Source: Basidiobolus meristosporus CBS 931.73 (taxonomy: Eukaryota; Basidiobolomycota; Basidiobolomycetes; Basidiobolales; Basidiobolaceae). Taken from it: a stretch of DNA of 64,000 nt. This document shows, one piece after another, positions 24,229-35,380 of the stretch (position 1 is the first letter of the stretch; every line of letters begins with the position of its first letter). The translations under genes and the position numbers were made by a program. The DNA is taken from positions 1-64,000 of the forward strand of contig MCFE01000125.1 in NCBI GenBank assembly GCA_002104905.1, written 5' to 3'. The notes beneath the pieces are model-generated. The model saw only the letters and a list, made by a program, of their open reading frames with translations. It searched no databases and was not told the origin of the DNA.

Positions 24229-27135
24229 ATGACTCTACACAGTGGTGCTAAACGACTCAGTAATGGCACAGAGAAAAACAAGCAGGAGTACAAAGTCAAA
24301 GTAGTCTGTAGAGTTCGCCCCTTTCTACCCCATGAAGAGCCTGACGAATCAGTCACGGTGGAAGGAAACTCTGTGGCCATAGTGAACCAGCGCAACAAAA
24401 GCGAGAACTTGAAATACAGGTAATTTTCCATCTCGACACCTTGCTCCTCTTGATCAGCAACTAAACCTGCTCGGTTGTTAGTTTTGATTCCTGTTACGGT
24501 CCTGACGCCAAGCAGCGCTCGATTTTTGAAAAGGACGTGAAGCCGTTGATTCAGAACATTTTCAAGGGGCTTGTATGTCTTTTTCCTGGAAACCGTGTGG
24601 CGGAGGATCCTCGCTAAATGTACCCTTGTCCCCTTTTAGAATACCACCATCTTTTGCTACGGCGTGACTGGAGCAGGTAAGTGGCGCAAAAACGCCCTAC
24701 CGTCTAGCCCCGTCTTACTCAACCACCCTCTCTAGGCAAAACGCACACGATCCAAGGAAGCGACAAAGAACCGGGCATCATTCCCCGCACGCTTCAGCGG
24801 GTGTTCAAGGAGAAGAAAAAAAGGCCAGAGCTGGATATCAAAATCTCCTACATGGAGATCTACAAGGAAAACGTTTACGATCTATTGGTGCCACGGGAAT
24901 CGGTAAGCCTCGCGTCACTGGCCCATTTTCGTAGACGCTCTCACTTACCTTTCCCGTTTGCAAAGAATGTCGGCTTAGCGATCCGCGAAGACTCCAATCG
25001 GAACATCTTCGTTGCCAACCTCTCAGAGGTAAGTCCAGTCTCCGCCTGCTGGCCCGCAACCCTATCAAGGACTCACCCTTCTTTTCCTGCTGCACAGAAA
25101 ACGATCACCTCGTACGAGCAATTCGAGAAGATCTACGCGTAAGGCCCCCGGCTGTCGAATATGATCCTCCCAAGTCGTACTAACCTCATTTTGTAGCATT
25201 GCTTGCAAGGGCCGATCCACCGCCAGTACCAAGCTAAACATGGCCTCCAGCAGATCGCATGCCATCCTGTCCTTACAGGTACCCACCCCCTTCATGCCAC
25301 ACTGTACGGCGCCATTTCCTAACCCGATGTCAAGGTTCAATGGAGAGACGAGGAGAAGAAGAAAACGATCACCGGAAAAACACATTTGATTGACTTGGCT
25401 GGATCTGAAGACAATCGTAGAACCGGGAACGGAAAGGATCGTATGGCCGAGAGTGCAGCCATCAACAAGTCCCTGTTCGTGCTAGGCCAGGTGGTCGAAG
25501 CACTGAATGCTGGCGCGGTAAGTCGTCCTCTTTCCCGGCGAGTTTCAAGGACCCCAACCAATTGACGCTTCTATTCTAGACCAGAATCCCATACCGTGAC
25601 TCGAAGATGACCAGAATCCTGCAGGATTCCCTCGGTGGTAGAAGCTTGGCCATGATGATCGTGAATGTTGCTCCTGGTCAGGTGAGAGCAGCCGGTTCAA
25701 CTCGGATTCGTCCCCATTCCCTGAGCTAACGGTTCTTCCCCCCTCCCCACACCTAACCCACGTAGAAATTCTATCTGGATACACACAAGTAAGCCAACAA
25801 CCCGGCCTTTGCCATGGACAAGACGTAACTAACCCGATATTAGCACCCTTAATTTTGCCACCAAATCCAAGGAGATTGTCAACAAGGCCGTTGTCAACGA
25901 AGTTGCGGGTACGTGTTGAGTTTATTCGTATCGTTTCAGGTGCCTCTGTTGAAACCAAGCTCTCCAGATCAACCCAAGTTCGTGAAGCCCATGGCCCCTG
26001 CTAGTCTAGGCAAGGCGCAGAGAATACCATCCGCACCCGTCGTGCCAGCTGCTTCCATCGCCTCCACAACCGTCAACGGCCCCAAGAAGAGACTACGCCT
26101 CAGCGACACCACCTCGGACGCCGTCACCACCAAGAAGATCAGCAAGGGCGAGCGACTCAGTGACGGGGTCATTGAGACCATGGAGGTCACAACCAAGAAC
26201 AAGAAGATCACTGATGGCGATCTGGAAGCGAGGGTTCAGAAGATATTGGATAAAAAGATGAAAGAGATGTCCGGGGTCAACCCGCTAGCGAGGTAATTCT
26301 TCCCGAGTGGCTCGACACCAACACCGTACTCACGCGTTTCTCCACATCAGCACACTGGTGAACCTGAAGAGCAACACCAAGTAAGTCCACCCGTCGGAAT
26401 TTCCCATCCATGGCATTTACCAACACGTTCTCTCCCAAGGCAAGGGAAGTCGGAAGCCATGGAGATCGCCGACCTGCTCACCCCGTGCACCAAAACGAAA
26501 AACGCCAAGGCCTACATCGTGCGCGGGAAGCTGCTGCAACAGCAAGGGCAGCTGGAGTCGGCCCTCGGCTACTTCGAAAAAGGTAATCTCAAGGGATGCT
26601 TCCCCGGGTCGATTGGTTGCTGACCTCTTGGTTCTAGCGGCCGTGTTTGTTCCCAACAACGATAAGCTACACAAGCGCATATCGGGCATCCAGGCGATCC
26701 TGAACGACCCCGATTACTCCCGGTCCGCCACCGTCACAAATCCCCCCAGACGGATCTTCGAGAGCTCAAAGCTACGCAACTCCAGCAACTCGGACGATGA
26801 GTATGTGGAGGACGAAGAGGACGAGGAGTATGCTGACGGGGAGAGGGAGCTCACCACCGTCGAGAAAGAGATACTGAGCATCGTGAACAGTGGCAAACTG
26901 CGTTTAGTCAAGACGCTGAAAGGCGTGGGGGAGAAGCGTGCTCGTCAGGTAAGTTCGATCTGCCCCAAGCCTACTCTCCCAACCGAGGATTAACCTCCCT
27001 TCTCTTCTCTTCCCTTCCCGACAGATCGTGGATTTCATCGAGTCCAACGGCCCCATCAACTCCCCGAATGAGCTCACGCGTGCCGGGCTAAGCGAAAACA
27101 TCGTTGCGAACATCGTCAAAGGCAACTCCAACTGA
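24229..27135 (+). CDS. Kinesin-10 (KIF22/Kid-type chromokinesin)
   Basis: This is a plus-end motor that binds chromatin and helps push chromosome arms outward in mitosis. The ATG at 24229 starts a short basic lead, then the motor: [12 protein letters not shown], the P-loop GVTGAGKT (GQTGAGKT is usual), [14 protein letters not shown], switch I SSRSHAI, switch [19 protein letters not shown] and [18 protein letters not shown]. About 13 short introns split the motor; several exons are under 100 bp. After a basic linker and short coiled region ([14 protein letters not shown]), exons at 26.4-27.1 kb encode an acidic patch and a C-terminal helix-hairpin-helix ([17 protein letters not shown] and the following [16 protein letters not shown]). 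The motor plus C-terminal HhH is the defining layout of kinesin-10. Stop TGA is at 27133; AATAAA lies at 27254, convergent with COPA. Confidence 0.88.
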
Positions 27136-27253
27136 TTCATCGATAGAGTCTCTCTGGAAGGGGATGGGTGTTGCTGAGGTGTGGGGAAGTGATTTTGTTG
27201 ACGATGTAGTTTCCATCCAATACCCATCATTCATTTTATTTAAATCTCTTGTA

Positions 27254-27259
27254 AATAAA
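27254..27259 (+). terminator. Polyadenylation signal AATAAA of the kinesin
   Basis: AATAAA lies 118 bases after the kinesin stop and just before the 3' end of the opposing COPA gene (stop at 27293). Confidence 0.4.
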
Positions 27260-27292
27260 TTCTATCACCTAGTCATGGCCGTGGCTTGTTTA

Positions 27293-30200
27293 TTAATGCG
27301 ACTTCATTCCCACCGCCGACGCCCCGATCTCCGAGATCAAGCAGATCGTACACACGCATCCACGATGCTCCGGCTTGTAAGTGGCTCGGCAGTAGGGGCA
27401 GTGTACGGCTGGCTCGTTCTGGTAGATAGGGGTGTAGGATTTGGCACAGAGGGTGAACGAGTTGTATTGATCGTATTCTATAGCAATCTCATCCCGTGAG
27501 GTCTGGTCACTGATGGCTTGAACCTTACGTGCCTAGAGGATGAATCTGGTTAGTGATGTCGATGGATGTACGGAAGGGCTCTGTGTTCATACCTGAGCTG
27601 CAATCTGTGGTGGTGGGGCAAGCTCCAGAAGACGGCGGGCGAACATCGACGCCGACAAACAGTTCTTGCTCTTGAAGCTCAACGTCATGGCCGATCTCAA
27701 GCTAAGTTGGGTGTGGATAGGCTCCAGCTCACAGTGGGTGAAGTAGGCCGCTAGCTCGAGGGCGCGTTTGACATTCTCGGGGTCCTCTGCGGGGAGTTCC
27801 CGGCGTAGCTTCTCCATGCTCAGCCCAAGTAAATACTCCCTGCAGAAGCCGACCATCTTCCGGATCTCCTCCACCTCCGAGGCCTCAGATACGATCACGA
27901 AGGGGAGCGAGTGCAAAAGGGTACGGAACAGCTCGATCGCCTCGGGGAATTTGCCTGCGGAGGTGGCTTTGTACGCGCTCCGGAGCAACTCGAGGAGAGA
28001 CTCCATGGTGTAGGTGACGACGGGGTGGGCCTTGGGGTATTGCGCCTTTTCCCAGTCCCGACGGATTGGAACAGCCACGGTTGGTGTCGATGGATTGCAT
28101 AGGAGGTTGGTGCGGCTTGCCTGGTAGATGGTCAAGAACTTGGGCTTCAATGGGCCAAAGTTGACCGCGCCTATTTGTGAACTCAACAGCTGCATGGCGG
28201 ACTCGAACGATCCCGCGGCGATATGATCTGCCACCAAGGTGGAGTTCTTACACCACATCTCGAACTCGCTTATACCAGACGCCGGCATGACAAACTCGGT
28301 TGGGTGTCCGTCGCTTAGCAGGTCTACATCGAGGTCAGCGTCGAGCTTCAGGTCATTATCAAGGCCCCAGCCGGATCCTTCCACAATCTCGTCATATTCA
28401 CCGATGTGGATTTGTTTGGTGATCCCTTCAATATCGTCGTCGCCCCAGTTGTCATCCATCTCGTCCATGGCTCCGTCGGCATTCACCTGTTCGGATGCGG
28501 CGATTGCTTCGAATGCGTTCTCGAAGGAGCTCTTGTTCACGTTGAGGACTGGCCAGTTGGCACGACTATTGTTTACGATAGGGGCGGCCGGCTGGAGCAA
28601 CTTGCCTTCAGGAAGGGCATCCGAGACATCCTCTGGAGACATGCCAGCAGCGGCAAGAATGTTTTGCGCCTGCTCCTCGAGCCCATGGGACTTGGCTGTA
28701 AGGTAGGCAAGAGGATCTACGTAGCTACGGGTTAGTGGAATTCGGCAAATCTCTTGGAACGAAATGTGGTCTTACGCTGGCCGACTTCCAAAAGCATCTG
28801 GATCCTGTCCTCGACATCCCCTAGGTAGAGCGAGTTCTGGAAGCGAGACATGTAATCGTTGCGGTGCTCCGCGATCTTCAACATCTTCCTCAGGTTCTCC
28901 GTGTTTCCGGTGGCCAGGTAGAGGAATGAGAGACGGTCGTAGTTCTTCACGCGCTGGTAGGCCATCTCGACAATCTGCAACACGACACAACTAGGTCAGC
29001 CAACCGGTCGCACACCCGTTTGGTTCGATACACTTACCTCTTGGTTTCCATGCTTCAAGGCCTCCGAGCCCAGGCGGTTCCAGCACTCGGCCTTATCGAT
29101 TCCCCTTGCGGCCTCCAGAGCGACCTCCAGGTTTCCACACTCCAGGGCCAACTCGAACCGGGTGCGCTCGTCTTGGACGAAGTGCAACGCAATCTAATAA
29201 CGGGAATGTCAGCGACGCGGTAGGGATCCCGACCAAGAATAGAAAATCAACCTCAGGGTAGCCGATCTTCTGCAGGTACGCGATGACGGATTGTCCCACA
29301 AGATTGGAATTCCGAATGATGTAGAGGACTTCGTCGTAGTTCTTGTTGATAAGGGCAAGCTTGAATCGATACTCCGTAGGGTCGATGGTGGTGACTCGTG
29401 CCTTGCCGTCCCGATCCAATGAATAGATGTTCTTTCCCTTCGCCCTGGTGAGGTACAAAGGATGTTCGATGCTGCGGACGATTCCATTATCACTAAGAAG
29501 AAAGCCCTCTCCCCGTTAGTTGATGCTCGAAGAGATGCTCGACGCCCCCCAAGATTACGTACCCCTGAGGCAACAGGTATTTGATGTGGTTCAGGGTGGT
29601 GTAAAGGAAGATGCCGGTGTCATCGAAAACTCCGCTCTTGATCCGGATCGTTTCATGAATCTGGCATTTCTGCGTGAGATCTTTGGTGGCCAGTGTGATG
29701 GCTGATCGAGAAAGAGATTAGAAAAACCGAGCCCGAATCGAGATGGTTCCACGCGGGAGACTCACTGTGTTTGCTCAGTAACGCTACGGTGGACATGTCC
29801 GTGGACCAGACAACATATTTGACGGCCTCCACGTTGAGCTCGGCACTGGTCTGACGCTGCTGAACGTCGTAGAGGATGACGCCGGTGGGGGTGGTCAGCA
29901 AGAGATTCCCGCCAGGGGCAGGGAACAGGTCGACCACCGTGGTAGGTGGGGTGATGGTTTTGGTGTCGCGTTAGACAGATCCTTGATGTTGATTGTCTTG
30001 AGAAGGGCAGGGCGGTTAGGGATGAGGCTGGGTCTTGGTAGTGCGTACGGACTGCAGTCTTACCTGGGTTGACTTGTCGAGAACGGCAAATCGGTTACGT
30101 GCGACGAAGATTGCCGAAGATCCGTTCCCGCGTTTGGGCTCGGCTTTGAGCGGCTCTCCTCCGAGGTTGTCTCTCGGGAGATTGAACAACTCGTAAACGC

Positions 30201-31823
30201 AATTGTCGTTGCTAACCTAGAAGCCGGAAGTGCATCAGATTGGGTCACAAAGGGCATACCCGAGGCTCACTCACCGTGGTTATGAGGACGGCGTGCTCGG
30301 CAGGATTGTACGAGAGTGTGCGTGGGGAGACGAAATTGTTGGATCGGGTGAAGGAGACCACTGGGGTGTCGGTGGTCTTGGTGAAATCGTAGAGGTGGAT
30401 TTGATTTTCGCGCACGAAGAAGAGCGAGTTCTGATGGATCGAGTAGGCTGGGCGCTCTCTTTCCAACTTGAATACGATCAGCCCATTGTCGTGGCCTAGA
30501 CGTAGCGGATGTTAGGTTGTCGGGTGAGGGTGGGCTCGCGGGGTAGGCAACATTACCTGCAGCAAAGAGATTCAACTCTGGGTGGGCGCAGAGGATCCAG
30601 AAACGATCATGCTCCCTTCTGAATGTCTGGACCAAGGTTCTTTTCGTCATGTCCCACACACGAATCGATTTGTCTTCGCCGTTAGAAACCATCAGCTCCT
30701 GGCGAGGATGGAACACTACGCTAGATACATTGTTCAGGTGACCACGGCAGGTATCGACTTCCCAGGCTCTAGCATCTGTATCCGTTGGTCAGCCTGGCTG
30801 CTCTAATAAGCGAGATCTGAACGAACAAACCGTTATATCTCCAGAGCTTAACCTGTCTGTCGTCTCCGCTGGAGACGATTAAAGGTTGGTCCTCATGAAA
30901 CGAAACCCAATTGACGCCGCGGTCATGCCCTTCAAGCACGAATTTCACCACCGCGTCCGTGTTTCCAAAGGCATCCTGGGGAGCAGGGCGACCCATGGAA
31001 TTCTCAAACGAGGAGCCGGGTCCAGAGTTCTTCTTGCATAGTCCTGTGACGAATCCTGGGTTAGAGCGCTGATCACCGTGAGCAGCGGACGGGTGCTCTG
31101 GAACATGTACCTGAGATATCCCACACTCGGACCGTTTGGTCCAAACTAGCCGAGGCAATCAAGTTCTCCTTGGGGTGGAACTGTGCGCACATGACGTAAT
31201 GGTTATGCCCGGTCAAGACCGCTATACACGAACGGGATTGCCAGTTCCAAATGCGAATGGTCTGGTCATCCGAAGCACTGATGATCCAAGGATGCTCGTG
31301 GTGGAAAAACACGGTTCGGACGTAATCCAAATGCCCGGTGAGGGTGAACATGCAGCGTCTGGTTTTCAAGTTCCACACTTTGATCTTCGTGTCATCGCCG
31401 CCGGAGACGAACAAGGGCTGGGTCGGATGAAAGGACACTCCACGAACCGGGCCTGCGAGGGGGTGTTGGTAAAGGTTAAGGCAAGGGAAAGGTCAAGGTG
31501 GTTAATAAAGGTATCGTTGGCTTCGGGATTGCCCTGCTCGGCGAAACACCCCAGCAGGGCTGAAACTTCAAGAGAAAACTAGTGCTGACCATCGTGCTCT
31601 TCGAACCGCTCGATTAAGGTTCCCATTCGATAATCCCATAGCTGAACTGAACCATTGTGTAGTGCGGAGAGAATCCAAGGTCTTTTGGGGTGAAAGCTGA
31701 GTCCCTTCACACGGTTGCTTTTGGATTCGAACTGGGGTTCGGCAAGCGAAGGAAAGAAAGGTTTAGCCACACAGCACAAAAACTACCACGCTATCGACAA
31801 ACCCAGCAAACCTTGGTAAGCAT
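27293..31823 (-). CDS. COPA: Coatomer subunit alpha (COPI)
   Basis: Alpha-COP is a core subunit of the COPI coat for Golgi-to-ER retrograde vesicles. The start is a 12-base exon (31823-31812, MLTK) joined over an 80-nt intron to 31731, giving the family start [22 protein letters not shown]40 repeats follow ([74 protein letters not shown] and more), then the second propeller and alpha-solenoid (about 30.2-28.7 kb). The C-terminal domain binding epsilon-COP includes [16 protein letters not shown] and a Zn-like CxxC pair (CPYC, CTIC), ending [12 protein letters not shown]. The gene has about ten exons with introns of 50-90 nt. All landmark segments are present and in order. Confidence 0.95.
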
Positions 31824-32161
31824 CTGCATGATGTGCGAAGAATGTGTCAGAGAACGCTTTACTAATCAAAGAACCCTTTCGCTCACTGGCGGCCTAAATT
31901 ATCCCTCTCAAGATCCAATAAACTTGGTACGTATGGGAATTGTGTCCAATTGGGATCGAGATGCGCTTCGCATCGCTGGGATCAATCATGCCTATCATGG
32001 CCAACCTAGACTGACTACTCAATGCCACGATTTTCTGGATGATGATTTATTGAGGAAACTACTGAGCGGACGTTAAATTACAAGTATTATCACCAAGTTG
32101 GCATCCATAGTGAACGGCATAAATAGATTGGTTCCATAGTGAACGGTATAAACAAATAGGC
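31824..32161. other. Spacer between COPA 5' end and SRA1 3' end
   Basis: About 340 bases contain no supported gene. A 29-bp imperfect direct repeat starts with CCATAGTGAACGG at 32105 and again at 32134. COPA promoter elements presumably lie here; none is recognisable. Confidence 0.4.
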
Positions 32162-32719
32162 TCATTCGGAGGTGGGTTTGGATTTTTGGTATAGATCCAG
32201 CAGACGCTTCAATCCGACCAGCCACTTCCCTTCCGAGTCGAACTCCGTGGTCATCAATTCAACGTGCACGCTCTGCGCCTTGGCAAAATCGCTCCCCTCG
32301 ATAGCTATAATATTCTGTGAGATGGGGATGGGTTGGGATGTACCGGCCGATCGAACCCTTACCTTTGACCATGACCTCAAGCTGCGCGAGGAGATAAGTG
32401 CTCATGGAGCCACTCTTCAGCCTCTCGAACAGGACTTCCAACCGCTTCTCAGTATCCAGAAGCATGCGTCGCTGCGTGGGCTACAAACAGATAATGAATC
32501 CGCTGAACGGTACTCGCTATAGAGGTCACGAATGGCACATACGTTTTGCTCCTTACAAAACGAGAGATACTCCTGCAAGTGTTGCAGCAAAGCTTGCTCC
32601 TCCAGTTCCCTCTCCTCGGTTGGGGAGGTTTTCTTGAAGATGGCATCGCTGGGATCGTTCCAATGGCCAGTGGCGGCATGCCCCTGTCCGCGAAAATCAC
32701 TATAGATAGCAGTGGTCAT
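32162..32719 (-). CDS. SRA1-domain protein
   Basis: Three exons (32719-32543, 32480-32363, 32304-32162) total 438 nt, or 145 residues. The N-terminus has HWNDPSDAIFKK, resembling the GWNDPP segment of steroid receptor RNA activator protein SRA1. The rest is a small helical bundle ending VHVELMTTEFDSEGKWLVGLKRLL, matching the SRA1/Sec31 C-terminal fold signature (H..L......W..G.KRL). The middle intron acceptor is TATAG at 32305, chosen because it keeps the frame. The fold is also found at the end of Sec31, but this is a free-standing short protein with the SRA1-type N-terminus. In animals SRA1 is tied to RNA/nuclear-receptor biology; in a fungus the role is unknown. Confidence 0.7.
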
Positions 32720-33240
32720 GATGAGATTAAACTCTGGACTCGGGAGATGAAATTAAACTACGGACTTGGGGGACGAAAATAAACTACGGGTTCGCTGGAT
32801 TCCCAGGTGCTTATATATCTTGGCATCCCAATGAGAACTCGCTGATTTATTTACGGCCGCGAGCGACGTTTGGCAACTAATGGATTGGCTTGAATGTCCG
32901 ATATATTGATCCAATGCGCTAATTATAGGATTGAAACGATACACGATACACGTAGGAGGTAAGGGAAAACGAGGGCTATGCATCAACAGGTTGAAATGGT
33001 GGACGGGCTCTGTTTACACAGCCAAGCGTCTCCCCATCATGCGGAAGGTCGTGGAGAATTATCATTCACCGGCTGTACGTCATGCGCTACACACTGCGAG
33101 CTGCGTGGAGTCGCCGCTCCTCGGGTCATGTGACTCGGCCACCGATTGGCGTTATTGAGACAGTTAATTAAATAGTTCAAATGTGGGGATCAATCATCGG
33201 GTAGAATCCTGGGAGATTGGCTATTGTTAGCTAGTCTGGG
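32720..33240. other. Divergent spacer between SRA1 and tetraspanin-like genes
   Basis: No gene is seen. A CCAAT box in reverse (GATTGG) lies at about 33,140 and could serve the tetraspanin-like gene. Confidence 0.35.
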
Positions 33241-33324
33241 ATGGGCTGGCCTTCTGCTAGGAATAAAAGATCGCCAGGTAGCACAGTTCTGCAGATCGGC
33301 CTCGCTCTTCGAGTTTCTACTTCT

Positions 33325-34201
33325 ATGGCCCATGTATTCCATCGCCGCGAGGCTCGTACATCCGACTCTTTGACCGACACTTTGGTACACGAGTCCACAT
33401 TGCCTCACCAACCGACCACCTTCGAAAAAATCCCTAATGATGCACATGTTGACCACAGCAGTGCCCCGCGGAGATGGACCAGATCCAAATGGCTACTGCT
33501 ATGCACTTACGGAATGGTACGTGTTGCCCACCGGTTTCATCTTAGCATCCCGATTAAACGCTTTCCAGATGTTTTGTATTGGCTTAACCATGCTCCTAGG
33601 CTGCCTGCTAACCTGGTTCCGAGGGTATCTTCGGGCGGAGGTGATCACGGTTGGCTTCAAACGCATCCTGATCATAGCCACTATCGCCAGTATTCTCACC
33701 ATCCTCAACTCCCTTGTGGCATTCTATGGGGCCTTAAAGAACAACCGAAGAGTTCTAACCGTGTGTGCGGTCATCCTTTGGCCGCTCTTGGCCCTCACTG
33801 CGTCGATAGGGTATCTTGCCTACAAGGAGTCGCTCTGGAATCTTCGGTCCAAGCTCGGGACACAATGGCGGGGCCTCACAAATGACCAGCGACTGCTCCT
33901 CCAGAACAACGTAAGTCACAGTCCACCTGATTTCATCGACCTACTCATTCAACCCATCCAGCTGCATTGTTGTGGCTTCCGAAGCCCTTTGGATCGCCCG
34001 GCCCCCTCCAACAAGTGTTTCCTGCGTAGCCTGTTGCCCGGTTGCCTCGGCAAGTACTATCGGTTTAGCGCGACTGTCCTGAAAACCACCTACATCACCG
34101 CCTTCGTCCTGCTTCTCCCCCACCTGGCTCTGATATTCGTCTCGATCTTGTGTTCCAACCATATCGATCTCCGGGATCCACTATCAACCAAGAAACGCTG
34201 A
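33325..34201 (+). CDS. Tetraspanin-like four-helix membrane protein
   Basis: Three exons: up to 33516, 33569-33910 and 33962-34201, with 52- and 51-nt introns (GTACGT...CCAG and GTAAGT...CCAG). Joining 33516 to 33569 creates a clean first transmembrane helix (KWLLLCTYGMMFCIGLTM...). TM2 is ILIIATIASILTILNSLVAF, TM3 VLTVCAVILWPLLALTASIG and TM4 ITAFVLLLPHLALIFVSIL. The large extracellular loop between TM3 and TM4 carries the tetraspanin hallmark CCG (LHCCGFRSP) and further cysteines (NKCFLRSLLPGC). The start may be ATG 33325 (257 residues) or ATG 33241 (285 residues). The second intron could be read through in frame, but its splice sites are textbook. Fungal tetraspanins organise membrane microdomains; no closer role can be given. 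Confidence 0.75.
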
Positions 34202-34221
34202 CATCGGTACATTCCATCTGC

Positions 34222-34715
34222 TCATGTATTCTGTAAGCTATAGATCTTTGTCCAAATTTTTGTCCACATTTTTGTCCAAATAAACCGCAAGACCAACTTT
34301 ACCCTCCGCCACCGCCATCCCGGTTGCTTGATCCCGCGGGGAAGACCATCATTGGAAGGAGGGTGATTGTGTTGGCTATCGATTTCGAGCTCATACCTTG
34401 ATGGATTCACCTTGACCCAACCGATTGGCTCACGAGGTGGTGGCGGTGCGAATCATTCACATAGGCTGCCTTCACCATTGGATTTGTTGAGGCTTTGATC
34501 CCCGTAACACTCGGTGCCCAACATTGGGACTCCGTTGACCGGAATTTCCCGCTTCCGCCGTCTCCACGACATTCATTCATGACGCCATTGGTGGTGAACG
34601 GGCTCACCCTGTTTGTTTGGTAGATCTCAATTTGGCATGGTGTGGGATGAATTCTCCAGATCCCAAGGATGCACTGACATGTTGTTCTGTCTACAAACCC
34701 ATGCTGTGTCCCCAT
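34222..34715 (-). CDS. Possible short hypothetical protein, last gene-like frame before the AT-rich region
   Basis: A 102-codon frame (34715-34407) with four scattered cysteines is followed in a different frame by a 62-codon frame (to 34222). A GT at the end of the first frame (TCAAGGTGAAT) could be a splice donor. No family is recognised and there is no signal peptide. This may be a shadow frame in the 3' region of the tetraspanin gene. Confidence 0.2.
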
Positions 34716-34719
34716 GCAT

Positions 34720-35380
34720 TAGGTATTTACCAAAACAAGATATAGTTGAAATGCTTATGATGGTCCCTACAAAAGCCTATTGCATAAATCAGAACTTGTG
34801 ATATATGGGATGAAGATACCATTAGTGAAGCCTGTCTGGTCCACTGCCTTTGGTGGAACTTTTCCTTTGGTTTGTACTCTTGCAGTGCCTTCAATAAAAT
34901 AGAGCCATGGGATATTTGGCTGTTACTCTTACTCTTTGGGCACACCATTATATCAGTAGATTAGGCACAAAAACTTCACAACCATATTTGCTTCTGAATC
35001 AGAGATTTTCAAGTGGCTAATGTAGGTGTAGTAGTTAAGACTTATTGTGCTGGTTATTCTGAAATACTGCTCCAAATGCATCTTCAGTGTAGATTGCTAG
35101 CAGAGGATATCTGACTGACTAGTTATATGGTATTCAATCCAGCATATACATGAAAGCTTGCTAGCCTTGCAGAGAACTTTGTCAGGAGCACAAGACACTT
35201 TTACCCAGGCAAATACAAGGCTCACTGCTGCAAAGTTTCATACACTATTGGTCATTTAGAGTAATACCTTCTGGCTTAGTGGGCCCATTGCTGAAAGTAG
35301 GTATGACAGAGCACACTGAGTCAGAGATTATCCTAAATTTGGTAGAGGGGAGAGATATATAGCAAGCCAAGCATATACCC
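34720..35380. other. Start of AT-rich region, no gene seen
   Basis: Base composition turns sharply AT-rich here and codon-like structure disappears. Only short chance frames are present. Confidence 0.5.

Noticed and set aside
32172..32782. Plus-strand frames over the SRA1 gene
   Set aside because: The minus-strand exons join in frame with good splice sites and a recognisable domain; the plus frames do not.
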